From positions 2,256,001-2,320,000 of the forward strand of contig NC_134686.1 in the NCBI RefSeq assembly GCF_024713945.1: 64,000 bases of DNA, written 5' to 3'. Positions 50,259 to 64,000 of the stretch are shown here, one piece after another. The DNA is from Dermatophagoides farinae. Taxonomy: Eukaryota > Arthropoda > Arachnida > Sarcoptiformes > Pyroglyphidae. The translations under genes and the position numbers were made by a program. How positions within the stretch are numbered: the first letter of the stretch is position 1; every line of letters starts with the position of its first letter. Below the pieces are notes generated by a model. It saw nothing but the letters and a program-made list of their open reading frames with translations, did no database searches and was not told where the DNA came from.

Positions 50259-52281
50259 TTTGTTTGATTTGGATTTGAAAACCAAACAAACAAACAAACC
50301 ATCAACAGACTCAAATTGGATCAACAAACGTGTGGCGAAATTGTTTGCATTCCAATGGCAAAAAGAAAATGTTGAAAAAAAACGGGAAAATTTGATTGCA
50401 ATTTAAAATATATTGATTATCGATTATCGAATGGAATTTGATTCAAATTGTTGTCGAAACAAAAACCAGTCAATCATCATCATCATCATCATCATCCATA
50501 ATCACCATCATCAGATTTTCATCATCACATTTTTTTTCCTTCTTCTTTCCAATTGCGGCATTGATATATACTTAATAACCGATTGATTTTCAACATAATT
50601 ACCGTTTGCTCATTTGAAAAAAAAAAATTTTCTCAACAAAAAAAAATACCGAAAAATTTCTGAAAAAAAATCCATGAATATCTGCTGTTGTGTGTGTCTG
50701 TGTATCATCGTTGAAGACAAAACATCAACAACAGGAGCAGCAGCAGCAGCAGCAGTAACAACAACAACAAACAAACAAGCTTAATTAATTAACATTCCAA
50801 AAATATCAGCATCATCATCATCATCATCATCATCATCAGTATCATCATCGTGAACGAAACAGAAAAAAACCACGATCATATTACAAGAAAAACAAAAACA
50901 AAATGTCTAAAAAAATGTTTAGTTTTCAACAACAACAACAACAAAAAAATATTCATAACAAACACGTTTTTTTTCCACTGTTTTGCTTTTTTTTCCCCCA
51001 AATCTGATTTGATTGATTTTCGTATGATAACGATGATGATGATGATGATTTTTTACATGATACAAACACACACCAGACAGAGCGAGAAAAATTTTCCCGA
51101 AAAAATAAAACGTAGAAAAACTTTCTGGAAATTTTTTTTTTTAATTTTATTCATTCACTTTTCGATTTTGAATTTGTATAAGATTCAAAACAAAAAAAAA
51201 ATTCTGGTTTGATTTGATTTGGTTTTTTTACCTAGTGTTTCAATTGAATAATTCACATAAGAATCTCACGCATACACACACACACACGTCAATCATCATC
51301 ATTACATTTTTTTTGTCTTTGTAAATTATTCTCACCAATCATATGCATATTCTGATTGATTGTAATAGAATCCTAGAGAATTACTTGATGATTTCTCATG
51401 TTCAACACACACACACACAGACAGACATATTCGAATCAAATTATAAATGGCCACAGCAATCATAATCATCATCACATCACATCACATCACATCATTTTGA
51501 TTTATATACACACACACAGACAGACAGACAGAAAACTTGATATAATTTAATTAATAAACATTTTAATTATTAAACTGTAATTCTTATCTGATCATCATCA
51601 TCATCATCATTATCATCACCATCTTTATCAATATGGAATAATAATAATAAAAAACCTAATTATCATACATACAACAACAGCGACATCATTATTATTATAA
51701 ATATATAACTTTAATATATATATAAATAGAGATTTTTTTCTTTTTCTTCTTTTTTTGGATTTATCAATAATCAATAATAATAATAAGAATATATCGATTA
51801 TAATCAATATATAATAGTTATTGACATTTTAAATCTGATGAAACTTGTTGTCTGTTTGATGTCTTTATATCAATAGTAATGATGACTTTTTTTTTGCCAT
51901 TTTGACATTAGTGGTAACTAGATTTGTGGAAAAAGAAAGAAAGAAAGAATCCATCATCATTCAATCATATTTTTTTCCCTTGACTATACATTATAGATCT
52001 TCATCTTTTTTTTAATATTAGCCACAACCTTCTTCGTTCTAGGTATCTTGTTCAGCTTGTGTTGTTGTTTGGTTGGCAAAATTTCCCCCCCTCCCAAAAA
52101 AAAAAAAATACTACGCAACGTATGACAAAATATACAATTTTGATAATCAAAACCAACCGATCAATCACAATCCATCATAATCACAATCGAAATTTTTTTC
52201 TTTTTTTTCGCCAGTGTGTTTTTGTGTGTGTGTGTTCATATCTTAACTTTGTTGAAAATATTGTCCCAAGTGACTGGATAT

Positions 52282-52307
52282 CTATATATCTATCTATAGA
52301 TATATAG
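52282..52307. repeat. Inverted repeat, 10 bp arms and 6 bp spacer
   Basis: CTATATATCT and its exact complement AGATATATAG flank ATCTAT. It could form a short hairpin; the AT-only sequence makes chance plausible. Confidence 0.7.
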
Positions 52308-55300
52308 TCCATTTTTTTGCTGGTGTGAGAAATATGTATCGTTTTTTGACTTTTGACTTTTATCATTCCATGACAAATAAAAAGTCATTATGCGAATTTC
52401 ATTTTTTTTCATTTTGGACTTTGGTCAAATCTCTCAATCTCTTTTTTTTATAGATAAAAAGCGTTAAATTTACTTATGTTGATGGTACTGTTGATATTAG
52501 ATTCATTCATTTTTTTGTGAATGAATAAAAAGACGCTGGACAATCAACGAAAAATGTCTTAATAATCTCAGAATATAGTAGGTCAATCTGGTCAATCGAT
52601 TTCTTGTTTGTTTTTCTCACCTATATGATCCAGATATTCATGAAAATTTTTTTTTTGTTTTGTTTTTCATCTGTTCCACATCCACACATTATTTTAAAAT
52701 TGTTATTATATGCAAATTATTTACTCATTAGAATATAACATGTTGATTCATTCATTTGATTTTTAGACAAAAAATTTTACAAATTATCATCATCATCATC
52801 ACAGATAATCAACGCGCGCGCATTCACACAAAAACAGTTTCAAGTTTAAAAAACTGATGATTTTTTTTCCTGTTTTTTTTTTTGAATGAATGAATAATGA
52901 ATGAATCGATGATGATGATGTTGATGACCACATTCACCATTGGCCATCATCATTATAATCATCAATGATCATTGGGTGTTGGCATCACTATCATCATCAT
53001 CATCATGATCATCATTATCATTCGTATTCGTAATTATTGATTTTTAAACAAAACAAAACAAAAAATTTCGTTTTGTTTTGTTTCATAACCTGTGTTGATA
53101 ATTTAAATGAATTCTTAGTCTAGTTTTTCTTGGTTTGTACAAAAAAAAATCAACAATTAAAACAAAACAAAAAAAAAACTAACCAAACAACTGCTTGTTT
53201 GTGTGTGTGTAATATTTGTTCGGTTCACCGACCGACCGGTTAGTTAGTTAGTTGATTTGTCTTGTTTGTTTGTTGTTTTTAGTTTCATAATTTCGCCTTT
53301 TTCTCCCCCCACCCCCCTCGCACACTCGCACACACACACACATTCTCTTTTTTTTTCTCCATGATCCGATCAATGTTCATCATGATCGAATGATTTTTTG
53401 TTTCGACTTTTTGATTCTTTCAATCTGTTTGTTGTGTTTATTCTCGGTCAATTCGTCATTTGAGACGATAACTACTTACCATATGTATAAAAAAAATAGA
53501 AGAAAATACAAAACAAAACAAAACAAAAAACTAGAGATGAAATTCATTTCAATTCAAACAAGTGTATTCAAGCCAGCGGCTAAAATAAATTATAAACACA
53601 CATAACACACATACATACACACACACACACACCAGGTGTATAATTAATCATAATCATCAACAACCAGATTACCATCATCATCATCATCAACCAGTGTGTA
53701 TGACTTTGATTCGATGGATCCATAGCGCGTTTATTTCGTTTTGATAAAATTCTTTTTGCTTTTCAGTTAAAATGTTGATGATGATGATGATGATGATGAT
53801 AATGAAAGGGCCAAAGGGTATGTTTATCATCATTATCATCCTTTTTTTATTTTGGTTTGGTTTGATTTGTTTGTATGTTGTTTCACAGATACAAACAAAC
53901 ATGAGATAATCAATTTTTTTTTTTGATTCACATCATCATCATCATCATCGATGGTGGTGGTAGTGTTTATGTTTTCTGGATGATTATTATTATTATTTTA
54001 TGCCGAAAAAAATATAACAACAACAACAACAACAACAACAATCCTGGTGACTACTCGAATATCATAATTGGTGAGAAGTGATTTGTTTGTTTGTTTTGAA
54101 TTCGAATATTGAATTATAAATGATGGAGAAATTTATGAAAAAAAAATTTCGTTTTTTTTACAAACGACCAAAAACGATCCATTTGGTACATTGAACATTT
54201 TTTTTTGTCTTTTTTTTTCATTTCATATCATTATCATATCATCACAGAATTTTGATATGATAATGCGATTATCGTTTTGTTTTTGCTCGTGCTCGTGTTT
54301 TGTCACCACCACCATCACCATCATCACTACCACCACCATCATCATCATCATCAAATTCGATTTGAATCGCGAACAAAAACAAAATCAAGTTACTGTCGGT
54401 TGAAAATCGGTCGCTAATGGGATCCATAAAGTGTGTCTCAGTGTATGTGTGTGTGTGTGTGTATGTGTACGTAGTAGTACAAAAGAATTTTCCTGTTTCA
54501 TTTTTGGTTCCAAAATTTTTTTCTTTTTTTTTCGTTCGTTTGGTTGATTGTCAATTTATTCCTCCCTATGTCATGATGTGTGTGTGTGTGTATCCATTTG
54601 GATATAGGATGATGGTGATGATGGCCGTATATATGATTCTGGAACACATACTGTCATTATTATAGAAATTTTTTTCCCCAATGCTTTTGTATGGCACGAT
54701 ATACACTTGCACATACACACACATCACTAACCATTTCATTCATTCATTTTTTTTGATTCCATTTCTATTATGGAACACTATGCTATACTCAAACTGTATA
54801 TTATTATGCTGTATAAAAACACACGCACATTGGTGGATTCCATTTTCTATTTCGTATTTTTTTTCTTCTTTGCATTTTCTAAAACGAAAAAACGAAAAAA
54901 ATATTCTACCATCACATTCAATATTGCAAATTTATATTGAACAAAAAAAAAAAAAAAAAGCGGATTCTAGATAAAAACAAATATACACAGTTGAGACACA
55001 ATGAAAGAATGAGAATCCAACAATCTATTCGGGTCCTAGCTTGCTTATGTTTTGATTCTATAATCAAATCCACACATACACACACATACACAATTTGCAC
55101 TTACAAAAAACCCGACAGACAAATAGATAGATAGATAGTGAATGAATGAATGAGTGAGTAAAGTGAATGAATGAATGAAAAGATGCGACGACAGTCATAG
55201 TCGTTGTTGTTGTTCATTTCAATGGTAATGACATCTTAAATTTAATTATACTAAACGTTCACTTTACTTTATACTTTTCAACATTTTCTATTTTATTTCG

Positions 55301-55625
55301 GTCGTTTGCCGTTTATTTTCGGTTCGTTTTTGATTTTCGGTTTTTTTTTTTTTTTGGTTTGATTCTTTTTTTTCTGCTGTTGTCTGCTGCTGCTGCATTC
55401 AAATACAACAGAATGTGACAATGAGAATGTTGTTGTAAACGTAACGTTTTCAGTGTTTTGCATGAATGCAACATTTTTTTTCGCTTGTTTTTTTCTGATT
55501 TTGATTTTCGATTGTTGAGTTTCTCTTTTTCTGAATTTTCTTTTTTTTTTCATCACATCCATTTTGTGATTTTTTTTTCTCTTTTCTCGGTTTCTGATTT
55601 GATTCATCTGATTTTCTGTCTGTCT

Positions 55626-55657
<32 letters not shown>

Positions 55658-56162
55658 CGAAAACTATTGTCCTTTTTTTATGCATGAAAAAAAAGTACAC
55701 ACAACTGTGTTCAGAATTGATCATCATAGTACTTATTTTTTGTTTGATGATGATCATCATGATGATTAAATATTGTCGAAATAAGCATTTTTTTGTTTTG
55801 TTTCTCATTTCCATCAATTCTTTTCATTTTTACCACTACTACGATTCTGGTGATATAAATATTTGTCGCATTCTCTTTCTCTCTCTCTCTCGTTTGTTTG
55901 TTGTTTGAGAATTTGAATTTCAATGTTTTTTTTTAATTCTGTTTTCAATTTTCTTATTCAATCATTATTCATTCATTCATTCATTTTTTTTTTTTTGAAA
56001 TGAATGATTCTATGGTTTTTTTCTTTTGTTTTTTTTTCTATGCTGCTCGAAAAACAGCCATACAGGAAAATACAAAGGAAAATTGCAACCACACAGGTAT
56101 AGCGGAAAAACGAATCAACCAACCAACCAACCAACCAACCAATCAAACATTGAAAACAAACC

Positions 56163-56190
56163 AAAAAAAAAAAAAAAAAAAAAAAAAAAA
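56163..56190 (+). repeat. Poly-A run of 28
   Basis: A pure A run after (CCAA)n units (about 56118-56145). Confidence 0.95.
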
Positions 56191-59100
56191 CAAACCACAC
56201 ATTGCGTGATATCTTCAGTGGTGGTTTTGGTTGCTGCTGCTTTTTGGTATTTTTTCATTTTTTTTTTGTTTTCTATTTATTATCAACATTGCATGTTGTG
56301 TATTTTATTTTGCATTTATTTTTTTTTCCAACCAAATATAATGGAAATACACACACACAATGTTTGCACTCTCGAATAAATATTTTTTTTTTTTTTTTTT
56401 TTTTGGATTCAGGTTGTGATTATCATCATCATTCAGTCAATTTGGATATGAAAAGTATACAACCTTCGTCATCACAAACGCACACACACACACACACACA
56501 TGGATTGATCTTTCTATCTATCTATCTATCTATGTTTGTGTGTGTGTGTTAGTATGTGCAAATATAATGGATTTTCATTTTTTTTTTACACTTGGTTTTT
56601 TTCCATGAAACAGAACAGTAAAGTTTGGTTTTTTTTTTCTCATATTCAATCAACCTAACCCAAATGCTAACACACACACACACACATACACCACCGAGTA
56701 TAGTTTTAATAATATGCTCTTATGAATTTATTATAAATGAGTGACCGATGACCAAATCCAAATTTCATTCGAAATGACGATGATGATGACGATGATGACA
56801 TTCGGGACGCCCAAATTGATTTTCAAATTACAAGAATGTTACGATTTTTATGAAAAAAACAAATGACAATGCAGAAAAAAAACGAAAGATTTTCTGGAAA
56901 TTGAATTTGATATTATTTCAAAATGATTAAATGTTGTTTTTCTTTTTTCCTTGTTTAGAATTGATTAATTTGTCGTTGTCGACGAAAAAATTATTGTCAT
57001 CGACAATGACATGTGTGTGTGTGTGTGTGTGGATGTAGATGTCACTATCAATTTAGATCGATTTTAACCAATCTCTTGTTGTTGTTGTTGTTGTCTACAT
57101 TGCCACAATTGCTTCTGATCATTTCTGATTCGTTTCGTTTGTCATTTGTGTAATGTTCATCAGTTTATCAGCTTGCGCGTGCTCGTTTTTCTTTTTTTTT
57201 CTCTCTCTCTCTCACTCTCTCTTTGTAATTTAGCCTGGTGTATGTGTAATATTTTTTTCGTTCAATTCCATTTTGGATTCTGATTTTTTTTTTTTTTTTT
57301 TTGGTTTCTCTTTCTGTTCCAAAGTTTATTTTATTATTGGACTGTATGTTCCAGAGTAAATTATTAATTTATCAAGAATAAAGATAAAGATAAAAACTAA
57401 AAACGAAACAATATGTGTCTAGTTCTTGTATTTTTGGGTGCTGATTTGTTGTTCCATTTTGGATTTATTTTTTTTGTTTTGTTTTTTTTCCCATTGTCGT
57501 CATTTGGCGATATTGGTGACCGGCAGATTTTTTTTTCGTTTTGGTTCCATAAAGACAAGAAACCAGAATAATGATATCATCATCAAACCAATACGATCAT
57601 ATAGAATATATGATTTTTTTTTCTTCCTTTGGTTCTACTGGTTTTTTGTTGTTGTTGTTTGGTTATCATCGATATTGGATCGAAATGTTTCTTCCTTTTG
57701 TTGTTGTTGTTGTTGTTGTTCTATCAACATGCACTGAATTTGTATTCGTTTGAAATGCAAACAAACAGAGAGAGAGAGAGAATGGAAAGAAAAAGAATTT
57801 AGCATCAAGAAGTTCAGTATTTTTTTTTTTTTTGTATTTATGTAACAATTCTTTGAACAACAATAACGATTTATCGATATATAACCGAAAAACATACACA
57901 CGCACACACACCAAAAACATAAAGAGTTGTAATAAATCAAAAAAAAAAAAAAAAAAAATAACAACAAAACGATAGATAGATACAAATACTATATTCTGAT
58001 GATTAGTATATATATTTCAATTGTGTATTCCATTTGGAACCAGTTGGATTCTCATTATTATTATCGATAGAACAACTACCATACTGTATGGTATGTGTAC
58101 GTCATTCAAAATATAATCGAAACGAAAAGAAATGAAAACGAAAGAAAAAATATCGGAAAAGGAAACGCAATGCCGGACATTCCTTTTTTTTCTTTTGTTA
58201 TTATTATTCTTTTTTTTTCGCCAGGGCATTTTAGCATTTTGTTTGTTTTTTTTTTTTTTTTTGTTTCATTCGCCCATGTATTTTAGCATTAGTTTTCATA
58301 TATTTTCCTCATACACACTACTCTTTGATTACTTTGTATATATGAATATATTTTGAATAACCGATTGAAATATTCAAGTTTTTCGTATTTGTATCATCAT
58401 CATCATTGGGCAGACAATGAATCAAACATGAAAAAAAAATGAAAAAAACTTTGAATAATGATCCGTTGAATGCGTAAACCACATGCTGATCCGGATTCGG
58501 TTATTTAGTGGCAAAAAAAATTTTTTTTTTTCGTTTCATTTCAATGTTACTGCCATCAATTTTCTCAACATTTTTTCATCATCATCATCAACATCGAATG
58601 TTCACTTAACCTCATTGCATATCATCGTGATTCAATTCATTTTATTCTTAAAAACTTTGTTAATCTTTGATTTTGCAAAAGAAAAAAGAAAAAAAAAACA
58701 AAAAACAAAACAAACAACTACTGGACACACTTATACACACTGAGTGATGAATCATTTTTGTTGTTGTTGTTGTTGTTGTTTCTTCATCATGATAATCGTA
58801 TTATCATCAAGATAGATAAAAACAACAACAATGATAACTGATATCTAGTTGTTGTTGTTGTTGCTGTTGTTGTTTTGGTGATGGTCATCTTCATTATCAT
58901 CATCATCATCGTCATTAATAATGACCTGGTTGATTATATAAACATTTTTTTTCGTGTTTGAGTTTACTTGTTGTTGGTATCCTGTGTCGACAGCAACAAC
59001 AACAAAAAAAAAAAAACATTGAGATAATCATAAGATGACGTATGATGATAATGACAGAATCTCATCCTTTTTTTTTCTTTCACTCACTCATTATCTCATG

Positions 59101-62100
59101 AGATTTTGTATACTGATTTCACTTTCATTATTATTCTCAGATTCAACATTTAACTGATTTATAAATTTATGAAAAAAAATTCTACTAAAGAATCTTGCAC
59201 TTGTTCCGAATCAAATTTCCTCGTTTCCAAACACACACACAAATTCATGAAAAAAATGAATAACCGAAATGAAAAAAATTTTACCGAACGGCACAAACAA
59301 ATAAGAATGGACGATAGAGAATGAATAAAAAAAAAAATCTTTCAAGTTTTCAATTTGATCTTATTGTGAAAAGAAGCAGCAATTTCATACAAAAAAAGCA
59401 ACAACAACAACAACAACAACATTTTGTGTGTGTGTGTGAGAGAGAATGCAAAAAAAACCGTTCGAATGATTAATTGTTTTTCATATCAAAACTTGACATG
59501 AGCTTTTGTTTATGTGTGTGTGTGTGTTGTTCATCACTGTATGCGTATAAATATATATACTATAGTCGTACCATGTTCAATCCAAATTCTAGTATATATT
59601 TTTTTTCTTCTACAATTTGGAACGTTGCACTGTGAGTTTTGTATTGTTGTTGTTGCGTGTGTGTGTGTGTGTGTATGTGAATATGATGATGATGATGATG
59701 ATGATGATGGTATATACCCGAATATTTTCATTTCATTTTTTTTCTTGATTTTCGAAAGCTTCAATTTTCTTCTTTTTATTTTTGGCTGACTGACTGGCTG
59801 CTTGGTTGCTTGGTTGACTGACTGGCTGGCTGGCTGTTGTTAGAGTTTGAATGTATGAGAAACATTTGATTTTTTTTTCTTTTTTTTTTTTGCTTCAAAA
59901 AAAAAAAATTATTGAACAATTTTTTGTTCATCATTTTATTTACAATATATTGATAATAACCATATTTTTTTTCCGTCATTATCATCATCATCATCAGAGA
60001 TATTCGTGTGTAGGAGTGGAATGAATTCCATTCCTCATGATGATAATGATAATGATTAGAAGATTTAGTGGTAGTAGTAGCGGTGGTGGTGGTGGTGGTG
60101 GTGGGTGTGTAACGAGAACAAAAAATTCCTTGAATAAAGCAATATAGATAATTTCATTCTATTCTTGTTCTATGATAAAATGATGAGCTCATTGGTGGAA
60201 AAAAAATTTGATTGAAAACTTGACTTTCGACACTTTTGTTCGACATTCTTTTTTCCTTTTTTTTTTTAATCGAAATAATTTATTCTCCATTTTCTATTTC
60301 ATATGAAAATATTTTCACGTTTTTGAGATTGAAGATTAATCATTTTTTTTTTTTTTTTTTTTTTTGGTTCGATCACATAAAAAAGGTGAGATTAGTGTTT
60401 CTGGTCAATTGTTTGACCAGACAAAAAAAACCCCTGGAAAAAGTCTAATTATAACACACACACACACACACACACACCACAAAACCCAAACACATTAGCC
60501 ATTTGGTCTCATAGGATCCATCATTTTTTTTTTTTTGAAATGAAAATATTCACATTGTACACTATAATCAATGATGGTGGTGTGTGTGTGTGTGTGTGTT
60601 TGATATGAGCCAATTGTGGAATCACATGGCTAGATTCTATTCAATTCATTCAATTTCGTTTGATGAATTCTCACTTTTTCGATTCGAATATATATACGAT
60701 ACTATAGTACCGAATATTTTTTTGTTGTTGTTGTTGTTGTTTTCCAAAAAACGACAACAACAACAAATAATAATAATGTTTAGATCCAATATCCACACAC
60801 ACACACACACACACACACGCAGATCATATCCAGAAATGAAAAAAGAAGAAAAAAACCACGCCACCATCAAACAACAACAACAACAACACTCATCATCATC
60901 ATCATTGTAATCATTCAACCGATACGATTCGGACAACTTTTGTGTGTGTGTGTGTGGAAATTCGTAAAGCCAATTCAGTCATACACGCCATAAGCTATTG
61001 TTGTTGACAATTTTTTTTATTTTCGTATTCATTGTATGTATGTGTACGAAGAAAGGGGATGGAAGGTTGTGGGGAGGTGGGGGAAAGAAATGACTATTTT
61101 TATTCGAATAATTTTTTTTTCATCAGAAAAAAAAATTCTGAAAACGTCGTCACATACACACACACACACACACACACTACGATCTGGTTGGATGATTTTT
61201 TTTTTCTCGAACAACAACGAATCAATGTCTGTGTGTGTGTGTGTGTGTGTGTGGTGTCGGCAATCTTTTGCCATCAACTTTTCATCATTTTACCATTTTT
61301 TTTTTCATTTCGTTTCGTTTCGTTTCAAATTCAATTCGTTTGTCGTTTGTTTGGTTGCCTATATCTTCTTCCATTTATAACTATAATAATAAGTTTCAAA
61401 TCAACTTTTTTGTTGTTGTTGTTGTTGTTGTTAGTTCAGGAAGTTTTCGTTTTTTTCTTTTTCTTCATTTCCTTTCTTTTTTTGTTTCGTTTTTTTTTTG
61501 AAAAAATGTAAAGAATTCTGCCGAAAAAAAAACTAGAGAATATTTTGACTCAACTCGTTCTTGGAATTTGCCAAACAATAACACGGTCATGATGTTTTTT
61601 TTGTCCTCTCAAAAGTCACAATTGTTGTCCAAGAATCAATGCTGTTGTTGGTGACATTTTTGTTTTGCTTTGCTTTGTTTTTTATGAAAAAAAAAATTTA
61701 CAGGAAATCAAGAAATTTACCGGCAACCAATATGAATAATCCGTATGTGAAAAAAAAAATAGGAAATCATCAAAAAAAAAAAAAAAAAAAAAATGTTGTT
61801 GGTTACCAGAAAAAAAATCAGAATGAAAATTACTGCAACCAGACACGAGTTTCAGCAAATTATTGCCAGTTGTTGTTGGAACCACATGGAAATTTTTTTT
61901 CCTTTTTTTTGACCGAAGAAAAAAAGGGGCTAGGCCGTTTTTTTGACTGTTTACTACTGCTTCTGCTGCTGCTGCTATATATGCAATTATCAATAATGCT
62001 ATATGTTGGATATTTGTATATTGCATATGTATATATAATGTATATGATGGATAGATAGGATGATTTTTTTTCAGTTTTTCTCTCTGTGTGTGTGTGTGTG

Positions 62101-64000
62101 TTTGATAAATGATCTTTCTGTCAAAATCGTTCTTGGTTGCTGAATTTTTTTTTTCTCTTCTTTTTTCATTTTTTTTTGCATTGTGGACAATGTCGCCAAT
62201 CATTGTGGGTTTTATTTTTGATGATGGCGGTAATGGGGGCTAGTAGATAGGGGTGTTGTGTTGTCAAACTAGAGAATGGGAAAAAAAATTCTTCATCATA
62301 ATATATTCAATTCGATCCAGTGGATGATTGGATCGAACAAACATAGTGATGTGTGTGTGTGTGTTGTGTGCTGTTTGTTGGTAGTGGTGATGGTGGTGGT
62401 GGTTGATAATCGGTGATAACAAATTTTTTTTTTAAAGATTTCTCGAAAAAAAATTCTAATCAAATCTATGGATAATGTAGGAATTTGTTTCTGGAACACA
62501 CACACATTAAATTCTGTTTTTTTGCTTTGCTTGGCGTTCACCAGATCTAATGTTTTGCAAAGAAAATATAATGAACCAGAAACCAAAAAAAAAAAAAAAC
62601 AGCGACAACAAAATGCGTGCTGCAAGTGTGTTCCTGGATCGCAAAAAAAAAACAACAAATGTTAAAAAAAACTCGCGCGCTTTTCTGTCTGCTGTTGTTG
62701 TTGTTGGTTGATTCAATCTATTTTAGAGCAACAAAAAAATGAATGAAATTATAAAAAAACGAACCAGAAAAAAAAGAAAAAAAAATCTTATATCTTGGGC
62801 CAATGTCGATCCTAATGCTTTTTTTTGTGTGTGTGTATTTGGGTGTTTCGTCGATATTTTCTTTCTTTTTTTCTATTTTTTTTTTTCGTTGTTGTATGCA
62901 TTGTTTGGTCTGGTATATATATATTTGGTTGGTCTTTTTCCGAGAGTTTGATGAACAAAAAAAAACCGAAAAAATTGTTCAAAGAAATAGAGAAAGAGAG
63001 AGAGAATGAGAGAGATTTGCTTTTCTGCCTATTCAGCTATTGAAGCCTATGTTGAGGTTCCATTTCTAGCCAGTATTCGTGTGTGTATGTATGTTTCATT
63101 CACTCTTTATATATGTCTGTAGTGTCTGCATGTGAGTTTTTGATTAATGATGTTTCACCATCAAACACACAAAAGCCTAGCAAGTGAGTGAGAGAGAGAA
63201 AATATCCAGAAAAAAAATACAACAGAAAGAAAGCAAAAAAAAAAAAAAAAAATGAAAGAAGAGTCGGACTTCTGTTGCTGAATGTTTTGAAAGTTGAATG
63301 CCGTTTGGTTGGTTGGTTGGTTGGTTGGATGATGAATCAAAAAAAAAAAAGATGAAGAAGAAGAAGAAAATTACAACCAGAAAATGTGTGTGTGTATGTG
63401 TATTTCGATGGAAAAAAAAACTAAACACAATTCGATTCATCGTCATCATCAACCACATCATCGTCAATTCGTCGTCGTCGTCTTCTAATACACATCGTTC
63501 TTAAGTAAAAAAAACGACGACGACGACGACGACGAAGACGAAAACGAAGAAGAATAAAAAATCAAACCATGGATGGAAATGGAAGGAATGATGAAGAAGA
63601 AGAAGAAGAAAAAAAAATTCAAACTTTGAATCACTGCAAAAATGAAAACTCTCTCTCTGTGTCTTGCTATTCTTTTATATTTTCATTCCATTCATTCGTC
63701 GTCGTCGTCGATGATGATTCTAACATCATCATTGTTGGTTTGGCGCTAAGGTTGATGCTAGATGTTGGCTGGCTGGCTGGCTGGCTATGAGAACGAGTTT
63801 TTGATTTTTTTTTGCTTCCATTATTTTACTTTGTTGTTTGAGATTTTTTTTTCTTTTCTTTCCTTTTTTTTATTATTATTCTCTCTGTTCATTCGTTGAT
63901 GATGATGATGATGATATTTTATACTTTTGTTTGCCATTCTTTTAGTCTGCTGCTGCTGCACATCTTTTTCTTTGTATATGTGTGTGCTATATTTCTACAG

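Larger units (their letters stand above)
49484..64000. other. Region downstream of Dfd, non-coding
   Basis: The first several hundred bases are Dfd 3' UTR. Beyond that I see only repeats: ATC runs near 49621 and 50813, GCAGCA near 50738, CA/GT tracts, an imperfect hairpin at 52282-52307, A or T runs (56163-56190), a TGG run near 60078 and GACGAC near 63516. No homeobox, tRNA or other gene is visible on either strand. Confidence 0.6.

Noticed and set aside
59796-59834. GGCTGACTGACTGGCTG-type repeat as a coding region
   Set aside because: Only imperfect tandem tetranucleotides; no open frame with complexity.

Overview
The window is a piece of an arthropod Hox cluster from a very AT-rich genome packed with simple repeats (GAT/ATC, CAA/TTG, CA/GT, GA/CT and poly-A/T runs). 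The two protein-coding genes I can support are Sex combs reduced (Scr, Hox5 class) and Deformed (Dfd, Hox4 class). Both lie on the + strand, and a canonical mir-10 hairpin on the same strand lies between them. The order Scr - mir-10 - Dfd is the ancestral arthropod arrangement. Base composition, short secondary introns (80 and 119 bp), repeat-rich spacers and AT-biased codons suggest a mite-like chelicerate, perhaps an astigmatid such as a dust mite. That taxon is an inference and was not tested.

Layout. 1-7.4 kb is repeat-rich sequence upstream of Scr. It contains one convincing TATA-type promoter candidate (4533) followed by a possible non-coding first exon with a consensus donor (4744). 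Scr coding sequence runs 7522-14646 in three exons: a long N-terminal exon with the Scr start motif and the YPWM hexapeptide, a 5.7 kb intron, the homeobox exon, then an 80 bp intron and a six-codon last exon. 14.7-38.3 kb is a long non-coding spacer with a 132 bp (CT)n array and a few exon-like or motif islands. mir-10 is at 38394-38533. About 43.5-45.45 kb holds a decayed Ty3/gypsy-like retrotransposon, recognisable by zinc-knuckle, protease, reverse-transcriptase thumb and integrase fragments in shifted frames between two copies of a flanking repeat. Dfd coding sequence runs 47190-49483 in two exons. 49.5-64 kb shows no gene I can support.

How the parts relate. Scr and Dfd are transcription factors that set adjacent head/anterior-trunk segment identities and bind DNA with Exd/Pbx cofactors through YPWM. 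mir-10 is a conserved Hox-cluster microRNA, probably made from a transcript reading toward Dfd. The most interesting points are the mir-10 precursor with an unusually long loop and a changed 3' part of the 5p arm, near-identity of the Scr and Dfd homeoboxes even at synonymous sites, the retroelement relic inside a Hox cluster, and the candidate upstream promoter/exon of Scr. I found no clear new biological system.
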